A DNA stretch of 64,000 bases, from the NCBI RefSeq assembly GCF_013359595.1, contig NZ_JABFMP010000025.1:1-64000 (forward strand), given 5' to 3'. Positions 61,619-64,000 of this stretch are shown here, piece after piece. A program made the position numbers and the translations under genes. How positions within the stretch are numbered: position 1 is the first letter of the stretch; each line of letters opens with the position of its first letter. The notes under the pieces are model-generated. The model saw only the letters and a list, made by a program, of their open reading frames with translations. It was not told the origin of the DNA and made no database searches. Source of the stretch: Pseudomonas sp. C1C7 (GTDB taxonomy: Bacteria; Pseudomonadota; Gammaproteobacteria; Pseudomonadales; Pseudomonadaceae).

Positions 61619-62746
61619 TCAGCGTTGTTCGATTGGCACGAACTTGCGCTGTTCGACGCCGGTGTACTCGGCGCTCGGGCGGATGATGCGGTTGTTGGCG
61701 CGTTGTTCGAACACGTGTGCGGCCCAGCCGGTCAGGCGCGAGCAGACGAAGATCGGGGTGAACAACTTGGTCGGGATGCCCATGAAGTGGTACGCCGAGG
61801 CATGGTAGAAGTCGGCGTTCGGGAACAGCTTCTTCTGCTCCCACATGGTCTTGTCGATGGCCTCGGAAACCGGGAACAGCACCTTGTCGCCCACTTCGTC
61901 GGCGAGCTTCTTCGACCAGCCCTTGATCACTTCGTTACGTGGATCGCTGTCCTTATAGATCGCGTGGCCGAAGCCCATGATCTTGTCCTTGCGCTCCAGC
62001 ATGCCCAGGGTGCCCTTGATCGCGTCTTCAGGCGACGAGAAGCGCTCGATCATTTCCATCGCCGCCTCGTTGGCGCCGCCGTGCAGCGGGCCGCGCAGCG
62101 AGCCGATGGCCGCGGTGACGCAGGAGAACAGGTCGGACAGGGTCGAGGCGCACACGCGAGCGGTGAAGGTCGACGCGTTGAATTCGTGCTCCGCGTAGAG
62201 GATCAGTGAAACGTTCATCACCTTGACGTGCAGCTCGCTCGGCTTCTTGCCGTGCAGCAGGTGCAGGAAGTGGCCGCCGATGGACTGCTCGTCGCTCACG
62301 CATTCGATGCGCTTGCCTTCGTGGCTGAAGCGATACCAGTAGGTCATGATCGCCGGGAAGGCGGCCAGCAGACGGTCGGTCTTGTCGCGCTGCTCGGAGA
62401 AGTCGTTCTCCGGCTCGATGTTGCCCAGGAACGAGCAACCGGTGCGCATCACGTCCATCGGGTGGGCGTCGGCAGGAATGCGCTCCAGCACTTCTTTCAG
62501 CGCTTGCGGCAGGTCGCGCAGCTTGCTCAGCTTGGCGACGTAGGCGGCCAGTTGCGCCTTGCTCGGCAGCTCGCCGTACAGCAGCAGGTAAGCGACTTCT
62601 TCGAATTGCGCGTCAGCCGCCAGTTCGCGAACGTCGTAGCCGCGATAGGTCAGGCCTGCGCCCGCCTGGCCCACGGTGGACAGTGCGGTTTGCCCGGCAA
62701 CCTGGCCACGGAGCCCGGCGCCACTGAGTACTTTTGCTTCGGCCAT
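61619..62746 (-). CDS. prpC: 2-methylcitrate synthase
   Basis: This 375-residue citrate-synthase-family enzyme condenses propionyl-CoA with oxaloacetate. The family motifs are GLTYRGYDVRELAADAQFEE, ALYHAE-type region LYAEHEFNASTFTARVCAST, GPLHGGANEAAMEMI (active-site His) and MGFGHAIYKDSDPRN. The length and operon context favour prpC over the TCA cycle gltA. It is the second enzyme gene of the operon. Confidence 0.97.
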   Translation of the reverse strand: MAEAKVLSGAGLRGQVAGQTALSTVGQAGAGLTYRGYDVRELAADAQFEEVAYLLLYGELPSKAQLAAYVAKLSKLRDLPQALKEVLERIPADAHPMDVMRTGCSFLGNIEPENDFSEQRDKTDRLLAAFPAIMTYWYRFSHEGKRIECVSDEQSIGGHFLHLLHGKKPSELHVKVMNVSLILYAEHEFNASTFTARVCASTLSDLFSCVTAAIGSLRGPLHGGANEAAMEMIERFSSPEDAIKGTLGMLERKDKIMGFGHAIYKDSDPRNEVIKGWSKKLADEVGDKVLFPVSEAIDKTMWEQKKLFPNADFYHASAYHFMGIPTKLFTPIFVCSRLTGWAAHVFEQRANNRIIRPSAEYTGVEQRKFVPIEQR

Positions 62747-62819
62747 TTGCTGTCTCCAGTCTTCTTGAATTTATTAGGGAATCGGCAATTTGTGATTTAT
62801 CGGGTTATTCGGGGATGCC

Positions 62820-62907
62820 GAAAAGATCGCAGCCTCGTTTCACTCGGCAGCTCCTACATTAAAAGCCGATCCATGTAGGAGCTGCCGAAAGCTGCGATCT
62901 CTTGATC
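62820..62907. repeat. REPIN between prpB and prpC
   Basis: AAAAGATCGCAGCC...CGGCAGCTCCTACA at 62821-62858 and its inverted partner TGTAGGAGCTGCCGAAAGCT at 62874-62893 form a pair, the same family as 15451-15534. The left arm carries an insertion (TCGTTTCACT) relative to other copies. It ends two bases before the prpB stop. Confidence 0.88.
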
Positions 62908-62908
62908 T

Positions 62909-63799
62909 TCATTTCTTCGCGGCAAACAACGCATCAAGCTTCTGCTCGAAGGTGTGGTAGTCGATGCGATCGTAAAGTTCCATGCGGGTCTGCATGGTGT
63001 CGATGACGTTCTGCTGCGTGCCGTCGCGGCGGATGGCGGTGTAGACGTTTTCCGCGGCCTTGTTCATCGCGCGGAAGGCCGACAGCGGGTACAGCACCAG
63101 CGATACGTCGGCACCGGCCAGCTGCTCGGTGGTGTACAGCGGGGTCGCGCCGAATTCGGTGATGTTGGCCAGGATCGGCGCTTTCACGCGGTTGGCGAAC
63201 AGCTTGTACATTTCAAGCTCGGTGATGGCTTCCGGGAACACCATGTCGGCGCCGGCCTCGATGCAGGCGGCCGCGCGATCCAGGGCGGACTCCAGACCTT
63301 CCACCGCCAGGGCGTCGGTACGGGCCATGATCACGAAGCTGTCATCGGTACGGGCATCGACGGCGGCCTTGATGCGGTCGACCATTTCCTGCTGCGAAAC
63401 GATTTCCTTGTTAGGGCGGTGGCCGCAACGCTTGGCGCCGACCTGGTCTTCGATGTGAATCGCCGCCGCGCCGAACTTGATCATCGACTTGACGGTACGC
63501 GCCACGTTGAACGCCGAGGAACCGAAACCGGTGTCCACGTCCACCAGCAGCGGCAGGTCGCAGACGTCGGTGATGCGACGCACGTCGGTCAGCACGTCGT
63601 CCAGACCGGTGATGCCCAGGTCAGGCACGCCGAGGGAACCGGCTGCCACGCCGCCACCGGACAGGTAGATGGCTTTGAAACCGGCACGCTTGGCCAAAAG
63701 TGCGTGGTTGGCGTTGATCGCGCCGACCACTTGCAATGGATGCTCGCTGGCGACCGCATCGCGGAAACGCTGGCCTGGAGTGCTCTTGTTGAAACTCAT
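62909..63799 (-). CDS. prpB: 2-methylisocitrate lyase
   Basis: The 296-residue isocitrate-lyase-family enzyme splits 2-methylisocitrate into succinate and pyruvate. Features include YLSGGGVAAGSLGVPDLGIT, VDVDTGFGSSAFNVARTVKS, and the catalytic GAKRCGH loop. The ATG at 63799 shares an ATGA overlap with the regulator gene upstream, so regulator and enzymes are one operon. Confidence 0.98.
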   Translation of the reverse strand: MSFNKSTPGQRFRDAVASEHPLQVVGAINANHALLAKRAGFKAIYLSGGGVAAGSLGVPDLGITGLDDVLTDVRRITDVCDLPLLVDVDTGFGSSAFNVARTVKSMIKFGAAAIHIEDQVGAKRCGHRPNKEIVSQQEMVDRIKAAVDARTDDSFVIMARTDALAVEGLESALDRAAACIEAGADMVFPEAITELEMYKLFANRVKAPILANITEFGATPLYTTEQLAGADVSLVLYPLSAFRAMNKAAENVYTAIRRDGTQQNVIDTMQTRMELYDRIDYHTFEQKLDALFAAKK

Positions 63800-64000
63800 G
63801 ACTCACCTCGTTTGGCTGTCGGGTTGGCGCCGTCCTGGTAATGACGGGCGATGTTGCGTTTAGAGGCGCCGATGTGACGACGCATCAATAGCTCGGCCAG
63901 CTCACCGTCACGGTCGGCGATGGCATCGAGAATTCGGTGGTGTTCGGCAAAGGCCTGGTGCGGGCGATTGGGCGTGGTGGAGAACTGGATGCGGTACATG
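63796..64000 (-). CDS. GntR-family regulator of the prp operon, C-terminal part (continues beyond the window)
   Basis: Only the last 68 or so residues are in the window. They are the end of an FCD ligand-binding domain (HHRILDAIADRDGELAELLM, RRHIGASKRNIARHY, with the metal-type His residues). The N-terminal winged helix lies outside. A GntR/FadR-type regulator at this position controls prp genes in many Pseudomonas. It is coupled to prpB. Confidence 0.88.
   Translation of the reverse strand, partial: MYRIQFSTTPNRPHQAFAEHHRILDAIADRDGELAELLMRRHIGASKRNIARHYQDGANPTAKRGES

Overview
The window reads as the chromosome of a Pseudomonas of the fluorescens group. The grounds are the order rraA-cmaX-crfX-cmpX-sigX-oprF next to cobA and ppsA/ppsR, an OprD-family porin, rmf beside pyrD, a prpB-prpC-acnD-prpF operon, uniformly high GC, and many REP/REPIN-type intergenic repeats. 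Gene density is high and most genes are on the minus strand. I saw no tRNA, rRNA, CRISPR array, transposase or integrase.

Region 1 (1-16.6 kb) is mostly ordinary chromosome. It holds a cytochrome b-like membrane protein divergent from a MocR-type regulator, a small GNAT / FMN-reductase / epimerase operon, an OprD porin paired with an exported amidohydrolase, YggL, PBP4 (dacB), a CHASE-PAS-GGDEF diguanylate cyclase, rlmL (rlmKL), rmf and pyrD. An exact 15-bp sequence occurs in front of the MocR gene and in front of the GNAT operon and is a candidate operator.

Region 2 (16.6-41.4 kb) is a complete-looking type III secretion system of the Inv-Mxi-Spa (SPI-1) family, all on the minus strand. In transcription order it is invF, sctC, W, V, invB-like chaperone, sctN, O, P, Q, R, S, T, U, sicA, sipB, sipC, sipD, acyl carrier protein (iacP), hilA-like regulator, iagB, sctD, F, I, J, K, L, a small unknown protein, and a 448-residue Ser-rich multi-membrane-segment protein that is the best effector candidate. 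It follows the Salmonella SPI-1 gene order closely, but no SipA, SptP, SicP or InvH homologue is recognisable. A perfect hairpin with a T-run closes the cluster in front of pyrD.

Region 3 (41.5-47.4 kb) is a nitrate-assimilation locus: nasS, nasT, a leader with two ANTAR-type hexaloop hairpins overlapping a terminator, the nasA transporter, a fused PP2C phosphatase/protein kinase, and cobA. The nirB, nirD and nasC genes usually found between kinase and cobA are absent here. The last codons of cobA lie in a REP repeat.

Region 4 (47.4-56.5 kb) is the conserved envelope-stress block oprF, sigX, cmpX, crfX, cmaX, rraA, then an alpha/beta hydrolase, ppsA and the divergent ppsR.

Region 5 (56.5-64 kb) is the 2-methylcitrate cycle operon for propionate catabolism: a GntR regulator (cut by the window edge), prpB, prpC, acnD, prpF, and a prpD cut to about half length at a repeat beside ppsR.
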